Below, in pieces: positions 23,314-34,600 of a stretch of DNA of 64,000 bases. The notes beneath the pieces were generated by a model. The model was not told where the DNA came from and did not search any database. It saw only the letters and a list, made by a program, of their open reading frames with translations. The stretch's first letter is position 1; every line of letters begins with the position of its first letter. Origin of the DNA: Bradyrhizobium sacchari (GTDB lineage: Bacteria > Pseudomonadota > Alphaproteobacteria > Rhizobiales > Xanthobacteraceae). Location of the stretch: assembly GCF_002068095.1 (NCBI RefSeq), contig NZ_LWIG01000052.1, positions 152,967 through 216,966 on the forward strand, in the 5' to 3' direction. The position numbers were made by a program, and so were the translations under genes.

Positions 23314-26295
23314 TCACTCCTGATCGATCATCGTGGCGGCGACGCTCGCGGTGCGCCGCTGCAGCACCACAAGTCCGAGCGCCTGGCGGACCGCATCGAC
23401 GGCAGGTTCGCCCGCCGCGGTGAACCGGACCGTCCGCGGCCTGATGCCGGACCCGACCGCCACCGGATGGTCGCCGGACAGGAAGCCATGGGTCATGTGG
23501 AAACCAAGCGCGCGGTAGACCTCGAACTGCTCTTCGGAGAAGAACTGGTCGCCTGTGGTCTCGTGGGGGAAGCGGTCGTTTCGGCGCGCGTAATCACGAA
23601 TATAGTCGTTCTCGTCGCCGTTCAGCGACGACTTGATGTAGACGAGATAGCCTTTTTCATCTCCTCCATAGTCGATGGTGCCGATGGCGACGTGGACGTG
23701 GTCTTGCACCACCTCGTCATGATCGTCCGCCGCCGCGGGATCGCCTGCCTTGTCGGCATTGCGGGCCATGAGCGCACGCGTGCGCTCGCGAATGGGCGTC
23801 CACGGCAGGTCGATCCGGACCCCGAGATCGATGCGGGCATAACGCTGCAGCGTCATCAGGGAACCGAAATTCATCGGCGCATCGGCTTCCGCGTCGACCG
23901 CGATGATCAGCCTGCAGCGCCGGCGCAGCAGTTCGTAGACGCCGAGATTTTCGATGTGGCCGCCGTCCGTGAGGTAGACGCTGTCGCTGTTCTCGTACAG
24001 GCGCCCCGAGATTTCCGACCAGAAATAGAGCGGCGTGGAACGGCGTTGCGGCCGCACGCGCTCGTCGACATAGCGCGGATTCTTCAGCCAATAGCCGAGC
24101 CGTACGTTGAGGAGCGCAAGCGTCGGCGTCAGTGCCTTGATCGAGCTCGAGCCCATGTTCGAGGAAGCCGCGGCGCCGGAAATCGCCATTGCGGTTGCGA
24201 GATCGAGACTTTGCTCATCGTCCTGGACGAGCCCCGTGGGCGCATAGCCCGTGGCCTCGCTGCCGACATTCAGCGCGGAGAACAGGAAGAAGTCCGCGTT
24301 GCGGCCACGCCGATTGGCAAAGTCCGAGCCCTGGATATTCAGTGCCGTATTGATGAGCTGATAGGGCGCGTGCAGCTTCGGCGTGGCCGACAGCCCCGGA
24401 ATTCGCGCAGCCTCGGCCGGAACCGCATAGAGATCAGTCAGCTTCATGCGATCGAGCGCCCGGAAATCGCGCCCCTGATCGAGGCTGGCTTCGGCGCGCC
24501 CAACGCCGCCGTCGGCCGATCGCGTCGGGTCGAACAGGAACGCCTTGCTCAGGCGATCGCGGTACAGCCGGTGCAGCGAGTTCGCATTTGGCGTCAGGCA
24601 GAACGAGATGGCGAACAGCATGGCGCCGGCGAACATGTAAAGGATCACCTTCGGCAGACTGTAGGAATAGGCGAGTTCCGAAGCCTCGCCCTTGAACAGA
24701 TCGGGAAAACGGACCTGAACCACCGGTCCGACTTTCTCGGCCAGGAATTCAAGCCACGCGGGTGTGTGCCAGGTCGGGGTCAACCGCTCGCTGCGGTCTG
24801 CGACCGGCGGCGCGGCCTTGGGCGTGATCTCGGCCGACAATGTGCCCTTGCCGGCGTCGAACTGGATCCTGCCGGCGAGGTTGCCGGAGGGAGCGTTCGA
24901 CTTGGCATTCGCCACGCATTCTCTCTGCGAGGCCAGGTCCGGCGAGCACTGCTCGAACAGATCGTTGGAGATGCCCCAATACGACAGATAGAGGTATGCG
25001 ACCCAGATGATGAGCGGAAGCGCGAGACCCGCAATCCAAAGCGCGACCTTGGCAACGATCTTGAGGATCAGCGATGCCCACTGCGAGGACGCACCGTTTC
25101 CCTTCAACAGCTCTGCGAATTGCTGCCTGAATGCGGTGACGAAAACACCGATTGGCGCGGCTGCGGCCGCCAGCGACTTGATCCAGATGATCGCGACGCC
25201 TGCGGCCGGTCCGCCAATTGCGTTGCTCTCGGCGACATCGAACATCTGCTCCAGCATGAAGGGCTGAAATTCGAAGAAGGCGATCACCGCCAGCAGCACC
25301 AGGAAGGTCGCCCCCATGCTCGGCCAGTGCGAACGGAACTCCTGCCGCTTCTGCGGGCTTGCAAACGACTGCTTGAGGGCCCATCCAAAGAACAGCACGG
25401 CCCCGATAATGGCCATCGCGAGCGTCAGCGCGAAATGATGGACCTGGAGGAGCCGCGCGAAATCGCAGGCGACACCCATCAACAACGCCAGCCCGCCAAT
25501 GTAAGCGAGCACGACGCTGGGCCCGCTGCCGCGGACGGAGCGCGAAGCGAAATAAGTGAGCGCGCTGCAGAGGAACATGACCAGGGCGATCGCGGCGCCG
25601 AACGTGCTGAAACCGTAGCGATCGACGCTGCTGAAATTGTGCAGTTCGCATAGCTTCCTGTTGCTGAGGCTGACACCAAAGACGTTGGCATCCGTGAGGC
25701 AGCTCCGCAGCGGCGTCGACCACACGGTGACGGCGGCCAGGAGCAGCACGATGGGTAGCGTCAAGCCGATATTGGCAGTCAGCCCCCGCACGACGATTGC
25801 AATTCCGGTCAGAAGATCGCGCGCCCCGGCCGGGATCAGATAGTTGGAATAATTGCGGAGATGTCCAACCGAAGGCGTGTCGCTGATCTCGGCGGCCGTG
25901 ACGGTTCCGCCGACCGGCCGCTCGCCGAAGACAAATCGCCGCGCCGCCGTCATGGTGGCGCTGAGAGAGGTGCCGATATAGCCGCCGCCCGATACCGTGG
26001 AGAGATAGTCGATCCGACCGATCAAATTGTGGTGGTTCAACGCCTGGAGCACGCCGAGGCAGAGGGCCGACGAGCGGATGCCGCCGCCCGACAATGCCAG
26101 CCCGGTCACGTCGAGCAACTGGCAGCTCTCAAAGCGATCGGGATCGATGCGACGGTCCGGCTCACGCCGCGTGTTGATCGCCGCGATTTCGTCGCGGACG
26201 ATCTGATGGTGCTTCTCGCACCAGGGAATTTCCTGCTCGATCGCGGCAGCGTTTTTCGACTCCGGCACCGGCGCGGCAGGTCCTTGATCGAGCAT
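23314..26295 (-). CDS. Large patatin-like phospholipase with a multi-helix membrane insertion
   Basis: A 993-residue protein. The oxyanion loop GLALSGGGIRSSALCLGVLQ (about 65-84) and nucleophile motif STVSGGGYIG (Ser near 102) mark a patatin-type lipase. The partner Asp is in YLTDGGHIENLG (Asp near 777). Between them lie about eight hydrophobic segments (roughly 172-188, 235-250, 262-278, 288-306, 328-344, 362-388, 415-440, 550-568), so the lipase fold is split by a membrane module. I start it at the ATG at 26295, with GGGGAGG six bases upstream. Patatins are often virulence- or membrane-remodelling lipases; the real substrate is unknown. Confidence 0.85.
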   Translation of the reverse strand: MLDQGPAAPVPESKNAAAIEQEIPWCEKHHQIVRDEIAAINTRREPDRRIDPDRFESCQLLDVTGLALSGGGIRSSALCLGVLQALNHHNLIGRIDYLSTVSGGGYIGTSLSATMTAARRFVFGERPVGGTVTAAEISDTPSVGHLRNYSNYLIPAGARDLLTGIAIVVRGLTANIGLTLPIVLLLAAVTVWSTPLRSCLTDANVFGVSLSNRKLCELHNFSSVDRYGFSTFGAAIALVMFLCSALTYFASRSVRGSGPSVVLAYIGGLALLMGVACDFARLLQVHHFALTLAMAIIGAVLFFGWALKQSFASPQKRQEFRSHWPSMGATFLVLLAVIAFFEFQPFMLEQMFDVAESNAIGGPAAGVAIIWIKSLAAAAAPIGVFVTAFRQQFAELLKGNGASSQWASLILKIVAKVALWIAGLALPLIIWVAYLYLSYWGISNDLFEQCSPDLASQRECVANAKSNAPSGNLAGRIQFDAGKGTLSAEITPKAAPPVADRSERLTPTWHTPAWLEFLAEKVGPVVQVRFPDLFKGEASELAYSYSLPKVILYMFAGAMLFAISFCLTPNANSLHRLYRDRLSKAFLFDPTRSADGGVGRAEASLDQGRDFRALDRMKLTDLYAVPAEAARIPGLSATPKLHAPYQLINTALNIQGSDFANRRGRNADFFLFSALNVGSEATGYAPTGLVQDDEQSLDLATAMAISGAAASSNMGSSSIKALTPTLALLNVRLGYWLKNPRYVDERVRPQRRSTPLYFWSEISGRLYENSDSVYLTDGGHIENLGVYELLRRRCRLIIAVDAEADAPMNFGSLMTLQRYARIDLGVRIDLPWTPIRERTRALMARNADKAGDPAAADDHDEVVQDHVHVAIGTIDYGGDEKGYLVYIKSSLNGDENDYIRDYARRNDRFPHETTGDQFFSEEQFEVYRALGFHMTHGFLSGDHPVAVGSGIRPRTVRFTAAGEPAVDAVRQALGLVVLQRRTASVAATMIDQE

Positions 26296-26477
26296 GGGTG
26301 CCTCCCCAGGCAAAAATCGACCAATCGACAATCAACGGTTGAAAATTACTTCCGCAGTATCTCCTGAATTAGTCTGGCGGTTTGCGCCAACGTTCAATCC
26401 CACGTAGCAAAATATTGGGAGGTGCCGCGAGACCTGGTCTCGGCCCAGGCAGTTGGAACCCGCGGCACGCCGCCGCC

Positions 26478-28370
26478 TCAGCCCATCGCCTCCAGCTCGT
26501 CGATCATGCCGGCGATGACCGAGAGACCGCCGTCCCAGAATTCGGGATCCTTGGCATCGAGCCCGAACGGCCGCAGCAGCTCGGAATAGTGCTTGGTGCC
26601 GCCGGCGGCGAGCATGTCGAGATAGCGCTCGGCAAAGCCTTCGGCCGCGTTCTCGTAGACGGCATAGAGCGAGTTCACCAGGCAGTCGCCGAAGGCATAG
26701 GCGTAGACGTAGAACGGCGAATGGATGAAGTGCGGGATGTACATCCAGTAGTTCTCGTAACCCGCCTTGATCTCGATCGCGGGCCCAAGGCTCTCGCCCT
26801 GCACCGACAGCCAGATCTCCCCGAGCCGCGTCGCGGTGAGCTCGCCGTTCTTGCGCTCGGTGTGGACCGCCCGCTCGAAGGAGTAGAACGCGATCTGCCG
26901 CACCACGGTGTTGATCATGTCCTCGACCTTGCCGGCGAGCAGCGCCTGGCGCTGCTTTGCGTTCTTGGTCTGGGCCAGCAGCCGCTTGAAGGTGAGCATC
27001 TCGCCGAACACGCTCGCGGTCTCCGCCAGCGTCAGCGGCGTCGGCGCCATCAGGGCGCCGTTCTTCGCCGCCAGCACCTGGTGCACGCCGTGGCCGAGTT
27101 CGTGCGCGAGCGTCATCACGTCGCGCGGCTTGCCCTGGTAGTTCATCAGCACATAGGGGTGCGCCGACGGCGTGGTCGGATGCGAGAACGCGCCGGGCGC
27201 CTTGCCCGGACGCACCGGCGCATCGATCCAGCGGTCGGTGAAGAATCGTTCGGCGATGTCGGCCATTTTGGGCGAGAAGCCGCGATAGGCCGTCAGCACC
27301 ATGTTGCGCGCATCGGGCCAGCCGATCACGTCGGTCGCCGCAAACGGCAGCGGCGCGTTGCGATCCCAATAGGCCAGCCGCTTCTTGCCGAACCACTTCG
27401 CCTTCAGCGCGTAATAGCGATGCGACAGCTTTGGATAGGCGGCGCGGACTGAGGCGACCAGCGCATCCACCACCTCGCGCTCCACGCGGTTGTTGAGGTG
27501 GCGGGAATCCGCGACGTCCTTGAAACCGCGCCAGCGATCGGAAATGTCCTTGTCCTTGGCGAGCGTATTGGTGATCAGCGCAAACGTGCGCTCATTGGCC
27601 TTGAACGTCTTTGCCAGTGCTTCCGCCGCCCCCTTGCGCTTGGCACCATCGCGGTCCTGCAACAGGTTGAGCGTCGGCTCGATCGCGAGTTCTTTTGCGC
27701 CAACCTTGAAGCGCAGGCCGGAGATGGTCTGGTCGAACAGCCGGTTGAAGGCGGAATAGCCGGTCTGCGCCTTCTCCAGGAAGAGCTGCTCGAGCTTGTC
27801 GTCGAGCTGGTACGGCTTCTCCTTGCGCAGATCCTCGATCCACGGACGGTAATGCGCGAGCTCGGCGGCCTGCATCGCGCGGGTCAAAATATCGTCATCG
27901 ATCCTGTTGAGCTCGAGCGCGAAGAACAGAAGATGCGTGGACGCCGCCGTCAGGCGTTCGGACACATCGCCGTAAAACTTTGAAATCTTGGGATCAACGC
28001 TGTCGCCGGCATGGACGAGACCGGCATAGGAGCCGAGACGGCCGGCGAGATCGTCGATCGCCTCATAGCGTCGCACGGCTTCGGCGAGCCATTTTCCGCC
28101 ATCTTCGTTTGCTGTCCCTGTCGCGAGCTTGCCCTTGTAGTCGGTCTCGAACGCGACGCAATCGGCATCCATCGTCTCGAGATCGCGCGCCACTTCCGGC
28201 GCATCGATCCCGGAATAGAGATCGGCAAGGTTCCACTCCGGAAGCTTTCCGGTCTTGCTCACAGGCTTGGAGGACTTTGCCTTGACGGCTGATTTCTTGG
28301 CGGCGGATGTCTTGGTGGCAGGCTTGCGGAGAGCGGGCTTTTTGAGAGCGGGCTTGGAGCGCGAATTCAT
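26478..28370 (-). CDS. pepF: M3-family oligoendopeptidase (PepF-like)
   Basis: A 630-residue zinc metallopeptidase. The zinc motif HELGH is in LAHELGHGVHQVLAA (about residues 415-429), with the third ligand Glu downstream in TASVFGEMLTF. The first about 45 residues are a Lys/Ala/Ser-rich tail (KPALKKPALRKPATKTSAAK) unrelated to the enzyme; the M3B domain begins near PEWNLADLYSGI. The enzyme cleaves short peptides in the cytoplasm. It is divergent from the sigma-54 response regulator. Confidence 0.9.
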   Translation of the reverse strand: MNSRSKPALKKPALRKPATKTSAAKKSAVKAKSSKPVSKTGKLPEWNLADLYSGIDAPEVARDLETMDADCVAFETDYKGKLATGTANEDGGKWLAEAVRRYEAIDDLAGRLGSYAGLVHAGDSVDPKISKFYGDVSERLTAASTHLLFFALELNRIDDDILTRAMQAAELAHYRPWIEDLRKEKPYQLDDKLEQLFLEKAQTGYSAFNRLFDQTISGLRFKVGAKELAIEPTLNLLQDRDGAKRKGAAEALAKTFKANERTFALITNTLAKDKDISDRWRGFKDVADSRHLNNRVEREVVDALVASVRAAYPKLSHRYYALKAKWFGKKRLAYWDRNAPLPFAATDVIGWPDARNMVLTAYRGFSPKMADIAERFFTDRWIDAPVRPGKAPGAFSHPTTPSAHPYVLMNYQGKPRDVMTLAHELGHGVHQVLAAKNGALMAPTPLTLAETASVFGEMLTFKRLLAQTKNAKQRQALLAGKVEDMINTVVRQIAFYSFERAVHTERKNGELTATRLGEIWLSVQGESLGPAIEIKAGYENYWMYIPHFIHSPFYVYAYAFGDCLVNSLYAVYENAAEGFAERYLDMLAAGGTKHYSELLRPFGLDAKDPEFWDGGLSVIAGMIDELEAMG

Positions 28371-28423
28371 TGTGTGGGAAACCTGTGTTCAACAAGCGCG
28401 ACGGCGGGCGGGGGCATCAAGGT

Positions 28424-28438
28424 TTAAGAGTGCGTTAA
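28424..28438. promoter_or_regulatory. Perfect CtrA-type box TTAA-N7-TTAA
   Basis: TTAA at 28424-28427, seven bases (GAGTGCG), then TTAA at 28435-28438. It lies 60 bp before the start of the sigma-54 response regulator and 54 bp before the start of the divergent peptidase. The spacing matches the CtrA consensus of alphaproteobacteria. Only one other perfect match was found in the window. Confidence 0.6.
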
Positions 28439-28497
28439 TCGGCTTCGGCCAGAGTGCCCCGATTCGAGACAGATAGTTGTAGCGTGCGGGGAACACC

Positions 28498-29994
<1,497 letters not shown>

Positions 29995-30341
29995 GCCTCA
30001 TGCGAACGGAGGGTTCGCGTGCGCTGACGATACGGCCGCAAGCCGTTGAATTACGGCAAAATTCGACTGCGACTTGAACCGTGACTTGGAAGTGACAGAC
30101 GGAAGGAAAAGCGCGTGCTGCAAGCGCACAATCCGTTGCCAAGAGGCTCCCTTGAAGTCAGTTTGTGGTGAGTTGTCCCGGGTAGCGCTGGCTGCAAATT
30201 CGGGGCGTGTATATCGTCTGGCGTAGGAATCGTTGCGTGCAGGCGTGCGACTTTCGAGAGGCCGGCGCGATTAGCCGAAGCTCAATTAGGCGATAACGAA
30301 GCTGTTCCACGAGGGACAGTTCACCCAAGGGGTGCGACACA
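29995..30341. other. Intergenic region before the L,D-transpeptidase gene
   Basis: A 347-bp gap. It holds no credible ORF and no member of the repeat families. It is likely the promoter and a long 5' leader of the transpeptidase gene. GAGGGACAG at about 30309 and AAGGGG at about 30328 are the nearest purine-rich stretches to its start. Confidence 0.45.
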
Positions 30342-32540
30342 ATGCGTGACTGTTTGAACCACCGTGCAGGCTTTGACCGTGTCTTGATGACGGTCGCGGC
30401 AACCTTCCTCACGGTGTCGGCCGGCTCGGCGCTGGCGCAGGATCAGGCGCGCAGCAGCGCGGCCGAGCTCGCGATCGAAGCCGCGATCCCGCGCCCCGAA
30501 CCGGCCAACGTCCCGCCCCCGACCGCTTCCGACATCAAGCTCGACACCACCGCCACGGTGCAGGACTCCGCGAAGGAGCCGGCCAAGGAAGTTGCGCCCG
30601 TGAAGGCCGAAGCCGCACCGGCCCCCGACAAGGTCGAGACCAAGCCGTCCGACGTCGCAACGACGCCCACGCCGGAGGCGCCGAAGAGCGAGACCGCCAA
30701 AACCGAGCCGGCAAAGTCCGAACCTTCGAAGGCAGATACCGCGACCGCCACGCCGGCCGCTCCCGCAGCGCCTGCCACCGCCGCGGTTCCGGCCGCCGAG
30801 CCGGTCAAGGCCGCGAGCAATGTGCCCGCCGCCGACCAGCCGGTCGCCGACAAGCTCAAGGACATCATCGGCGCCAAGACCTCGCGCCATTTCGACCGCA
30901 AGAACGAGCGTGCGGCAATCGAGAAGTTTTACGGTGCGCGCGACTTCGCACCCGTGTGGACGCAGGGCGGCAGCCTGACCGCCGCGGCGAAGGGCGTGAT
31001 CGCGCGGCTCAAGGATGCCGCCTCCGACGGTCTCAATCCCGCCGATTATCCGGTGCCGGATTTCGCCGCCGCTACGACCCCCGACGCGCTCGCCGACGCC
31101 GAGCTGAAGCTCACCGCCAGCATGTTCGACTATGCGCGCCAGGCGCAGAGCGGCCGCATGCACTGGTCGCAGGTCAGCGCCGACATCCTCTATCCCGAAC
31201 ATCCGGTCGACCCGAACGAGGTGCTGACGAAGGTCACGACTGCACCGGACGCTTCCGCCGCGCTCGACAGCTACAACCCGCCGCAGAAGCTCTACAAGGA
31301 GCTGAAGGCGAAGCTCGCGGAGCTGCGCGGGCAGGGCAGCGGCCCGGTGATCGAGATCGCCGATGGCCCTGCGCTGAAATACACGCCCGCCGGCAAGAAG
31401 CAGGCTGAGATCGTCGTTGACGATCCGCGCGTGCCGCAGCTGCGCGCCAAGCTCGGCATCACCGAGAACGCCAGCGACACCCGCTACGACGCAACGGTCG
31501 CCGAGGCCGTCCGCAAATTCCAGAACGGCGCCGAGATGAAGGCGACCGGCATCCTCGACGACAAGACCGTCAAGGCGCTCAATACGCCCAAGCGCGACAA
31601 GCAGATCGACACGGTGCTGGTGAACATGGAGCGCTGGCGCTGGCTGCCGCGCGACCTCGGCGTGCCCGCGCTGGGCGATGCCTATGTCATCCTCAACATT
31701 CCCGACTACACGCTGAAGGTGATGCAGCGCGGTCAGCAGGTCTGGACCACCCGCGTCGTCACCGGCAAGCCTGGCCAGCACGCAACCCCGCTGCTGACCG
31801 AGACAATGAAGTACATCACGGTCAACCCGACCTGGAACGTGCCGCCGTCGATCGTCTACAACGAGTACCTGCCGGCGCTGCAGCAGGACCCGACCGTGCT
31901 CCAGCGCATGGGCCTCAAGCTCGAGCAGAACCGCGACGGCTCGGTGCACATCTCGCAGCCGCCCGGTGAAGCCAACGCGCTCGGCCGCATCCGCTTCAAC
32001 TTCCCGAACAAGTTCCTGGTCTATCAGCACGACACGCCGGACAAGAACCTGTTCGCCCGGGAAGACCGCGCCTTCAGCCATGGCTGCATGCGGGTGCAGA
32101 ACCCGGATCAATACGCCTCCGTGCTGCTCAACATCGCGATGCCGAACGAGAAGTACACGCCGGAGCGCGTGCGCAGCATGTACGGCAAGAGCGAGATCGA
32201 CCTGAAATTCCCGACCCCGATCCCGGTCAACATCACCTATCAGACCGCGTTCGTGGATGACGCCGGCAAGCTGCAATTCCGCAAGGACGTCTATGGCCGC
32301 GACGCGACCATGCTCAACATCCTGAAGAACGGCCGCGGCAAGGACCTCGAGAACGTCGTCGCGCATTCGCAGCCGAGCTATTCGCGCCCGGCAACGACGC
32401 TGCCCTCGGGTGTTGCGGTGGCCAATAATGGCGGCGGCTTCGGCTCCTCGGGTCCGAACTTCTTCGAGCGGCTGTTCGGAGCTCCGACCCCGCCGCCGGC
32501 TCCGGTCGGCCGCCGGCCGCAGCGGGTGTTTACCCGCTGA
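30342..32540 (+). CDS. Periplasmic L,D-transpeptidase (YcbB/LdtD-like)
   Basis: A 732-residue protein with a signal peptide (cleavage near SAGSALAQDQ). A long Ala/Pro/Glu/Lys-rich linker follows (about 45-165), then a domain like the YcbB scaffold, a peptidoglycan-binding domain (about 375-425) and the YkuD catalytic domain. The catalytic motif SHGCMRVQNPDQYA, with His about 579 and Cys about 581, is intact. Such enzymes make 3-3 cross-links in peptidoglycan or attach proteins to it. The next gene encodes a second peptidoglycan-directed protein. Confidence 0.92.
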   Translation: MRDCLNHRAGFDRVLMTVAATFLTVSAGSALAQDQARSSAAELAIEAAIPRPEPANVPPPTASDIKLDTTATVQDSAKEPAKEVAPVKAEAAPAPDKVETKPSDVATTPTPEAPKSETAKTEPAKSEPSKADTATATPAAPAAPATAAVPAAEPVKAASNVPAADQPVADKLKDIIGAKTSRHFDRKNERAAIEKFYGARDFAPVWTQGGSLTAAAKGVIARLKDAASDGLNPADYPVPDFAAATTPDALADAELKLTASMFDYARQAQSGRMHWSQVSADILYPEHPVDPNEVLTKVTTAPDASAALDSYNPPQKLYKELKAKLAELRGQGSGPVIEIADGPALKYTPAGKKQAEIVVDDPRVPQLRAKLGITENASDTRYDATVAEAVRKFQNGAEMKATGILDDKTVKALNTPKRDKQIDTVLVNMERWRWLPRDLGVPALGDAYVILNIPDYTLKVMQRGQQVWTTRVVTGKPGQHATPLLTETMKYITVNPTWNVPPSIVYNEYLPALQQDPTVLQRMGLKLEQNRDGSVHISQPPGEANALGRIRFNFPNKFLVYQHDTPDKNLFAREDRAFSHGCMRVQNPDQYASVLLNIAMPNEKYTPERVRSMYGKSEIDLKFPTPIPVNITYQTAFVDDAGKLQFRKDVYGRDATMLNILKNGRGKDLENVVAHSQPSYSRPATTLPSGVAVANNGGGFGSSGPNFFERLFGAPTPPPAPVGRRPQRVFTR

Positions 32541-32632
32541 GGCCCGCCCGGCGCCTCATTCTCCGAAATTCCACAATGAAATCAGCGCTCCCATCCCCAG
32601 GATGGGGCGCTTAACGTTAACCATCCTCCGAC

Positions 32633-32659
32633 CTGCCGTCGGGCAGCGGGCGTTTTTTT
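32633..32659 (+). terminator. Probable terminator of the L,D-transpeptidase gene
   Basis: A short stem CTGCC / GGCAG with loop GTCG, then CGGGC and seven T. A second hairpin (AGCGCTCCCATCC / GGATGGGGCGCT) precedes it at 32583-32611 without a T-run. Confidence 0.5.
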
Positions 32660-32811
32660 GCCACAGTCAACCGTTTAGGATCGTAGTCTGACTTGGTTTG
32701 GGGGCGGGAAGGTCAACCTCGAATTAACCTTCTTGCTTTAAGAAAGCGTTCATCCTCTTTCGCGCGCTAACGGGGTTGGCGGGAGAGTCCATTTGAACGC
32801 TCGTCGACTGG

Positions 32812-34431
32812 GTGGGCTCATACGTGCTGACTGGTCTTGCACGCCAATTTGCTGTGCTGTCGTTGTCCCATGCGGGAGTGAAGGCCGGATCCCGGATCGG
32901 CCTCGCTTCCGTATTGCTGCTGGCTGCCGCGGGTTCAGTCCATAACGCCGCCGCGCTGAATGAGACCAAGACCCTCGCCTTCCACCACACCCATTCCGGC
33001 GAAGACCTCACCGTCACCTTCAAGCGCGACGGGCGCTATGACGAAGGCGCCCTGAAGCAGCTCAACCATTTCCTGCGCGACTGGCGCACCCAGGACGAGA
33101 CGGTGATGGACCGTCACCTCTTCGACATCCTCTGGGAAGTCTACCGCGACGTCGACGGCAAGCAGCCGATCCAGATCATCTCCTCCTACCGCTCCCCCGC
33201 AACCAACGCCATGCTGCGCCGCCGCTCCTCCGGTGTGGCGCGCTTCAGCCAGCACATGCTGGGCCACGCGATGGACTTCTACATTCCGGGCGTCCCGCTG
33301 GAGCAGATCCGCTTCGCCGGCCTGCGCCTGCAGCGCGGCGGCGTCGGCTTCTACCCGACCTCGGGCTCGCCCTTCGTGCATCTGGATACCGGCAGCATCC
33401 GGCACTGGCCGCGCATGACGCATGACCAGCTTGCCCGCGTCTTCCCGGATGGCAAGACGGTGCATCTGCCGACCGACGGTGTGCCGCTGAAGGGCTATGA
33501 GCTCGCCAGGGCCGAGATCGAGCGCCGCGGCAGCGATGACGGCGCCAGCAAGTCGAACTTCTTCGCCGCCTTGTTCAAGAGCAAGTCGGCTCCGGCGACT
33601 CCCAGCAGCGACGAGGATGACGAGGGTGCGCCGGCCCCGGCCGCGAAACCGTCCGCCCCGACCGTGGTGGCCGCCGCGGCCAAGCCGGCCGATCCGGTGC
33701 CAACACCGCGCGCCAAGCCGCAGGTCGCAGCCACCCTCCAGCTCGCCTCGGCCGATGCGCAGCTCGTCGCGCCGCCCAAGCTGAAGCCGGCAGCCGTGGC
33801 TGACAAGCCTGCCGCGAAATCTGCCGAGGCCAAGCCGGAGACCCCCGCCGACATCATCAATGCCCGCGGCTTCTGGGATATCCCGGCCACGCCGCAGCAG
33901 GCCACGCCGGCCCAGGTGGCGGCGCTGAAGGCCCGCCAGGCGCTCGCCGCGGCCTCCGACCCGCAGCCGACCGCGAGCGTGTCCAGCGCGACGCTTCAGG
34001 CGCTGGCTTACGCGCCTGCCGCCTCCCCGGTCGACCGCGCCAATGTCGTCGCCGCCTCCGCACCGATCCCGCGCTCTGCCCGTTCCGGTGCGCGCGGTGC
34101 GGCACCCGCCCCCGAGATCAACAGCGTGGTCGGCAAGAGCGTCGACGGCATGGTCGCAACCGCAACCCGCCTCTCGGCGGCCAAGAGCGAGAGCATCTGG
34201 CTCAAGATCGGGATGCTGTCGCCGAGTGCCAGCCGCGCGATGTCGGTCACGCTGATGGGCGAGCTCGATACGGCGGCGCTGCGCGGCTATTTCGTCAAGC
34301 CGCAGACAGTGATCGCGATGGGCTTCACCGACGATCCGATGCAGGGCCTGTCCTGCGACAGTTTCACGGGCAGCGCGACCGCGAAGCTCGAGACGACCTC
34401 GTTCGTCGTGCGGACCGCGGCGCTGCGCTGA
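32812..34431 (+). CDS. Exported DUF882 (YcbK/M15-type) peptidoglycan protein with a long disordered tail
   Basis: A 539-residue protein. A signal-like helix (about 27-45) is followed by a DUF882 domain related to M15 D,D-/L,D-carboxypeptidases (about 50-230). Metal-ligand patterns are visible: SSYRSPATNAML, SQHMLGHAMDF (His-x6-Asp) and PFVHLDTG. The second half is Ala/Pro/Lys-rich and ends in a small SPOR-unlike domain of about 90 residues. The start is GTG at 32812 or GTG at 32824; an in-frame TGA at 32794 excludes anything longer. Placement after an L,D-transpeptidase suggests a role in wall remodelling. Confidence 0.8.
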   Translation: MGSYVLTGLARQFAVLSLSHAGVKAGSRIGLASVLLLAAAGSVHNAAALNETKTLAFHHTHSGEDLTVTFKRDGRYDEGALKQLNHFLRDWRTQDETVMDRHLFDILWEVYRDVDGKQPIQIISSYRSPATNAMLRRRSSGVARFSQHMLGHAMDFYIPGVPLEQIRFAGLRLQRGGVGFYPTSGSPFVHLDTGSIRHWPRMTHDQLARVFPDGKTVHLPTDGVPLKGYELARAEIERRGSDDGASKSNFFAALFKSKSAPATPSSDEDDEGAPAPAAKPSAPTVVAAAAKPADPVPTPRAKPQVAATLQLASADAQLVAPPKLKPAAVADKPAAKSAEAKPETPADIINARGFWDIPATPQQATPAQVAALKARQALAAASDPQPTASVSSATLQALAYAPAASPVDRANVVAASAPIPRSARSGARGAAPAPEINSVVGKSVDGMVATATRLSAAKSESIWLKIGMLSPSASRAMSVTLMGELDTAALRGYFVKPQTVIAMGFTDDPMQGLSCDSFTGSATAKLETTSFVVRTAALR

Positions 34432-34460
34432 TAGCCCTTTCCCAGACGTCTGGCGGCGCC

Positions 34461-34576
34461 CTGGCGGAAGCCAGGACCCATACCGCGTGATCTCTCGGTG
34501 AAGCGCGCAATGGCAATGCCGAACGACGAGTCTTCGCCCAACTGCTCCCGGGGGTAACGGGTCCGGCCTTCACCAG
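34461..34576. repeat. Palindromic intergenic repeat, family D
   Basis: Terminal inverted arms CTGGCGGAAGCCAGGACCC and GGGTCCGGCCTTCACCAG, pairing with a few mismatches over about 18 bp, with a non-conserved centre. It lies between two convergent genes and probably forms a transcript end. A single copy was recognised here. Confidence 0.7.
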
Positions 34577-34600
34577 GACGACGGCGCTGTGTTCGCCAGA

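Noticed and set aside
23131..25653. An 840-codon open frame on the plus strand
   Set aside because: It lies antisense to the patatin-like gene, whose lipase motifs and ribosome site are clear. The plus-strand translation has no domain.
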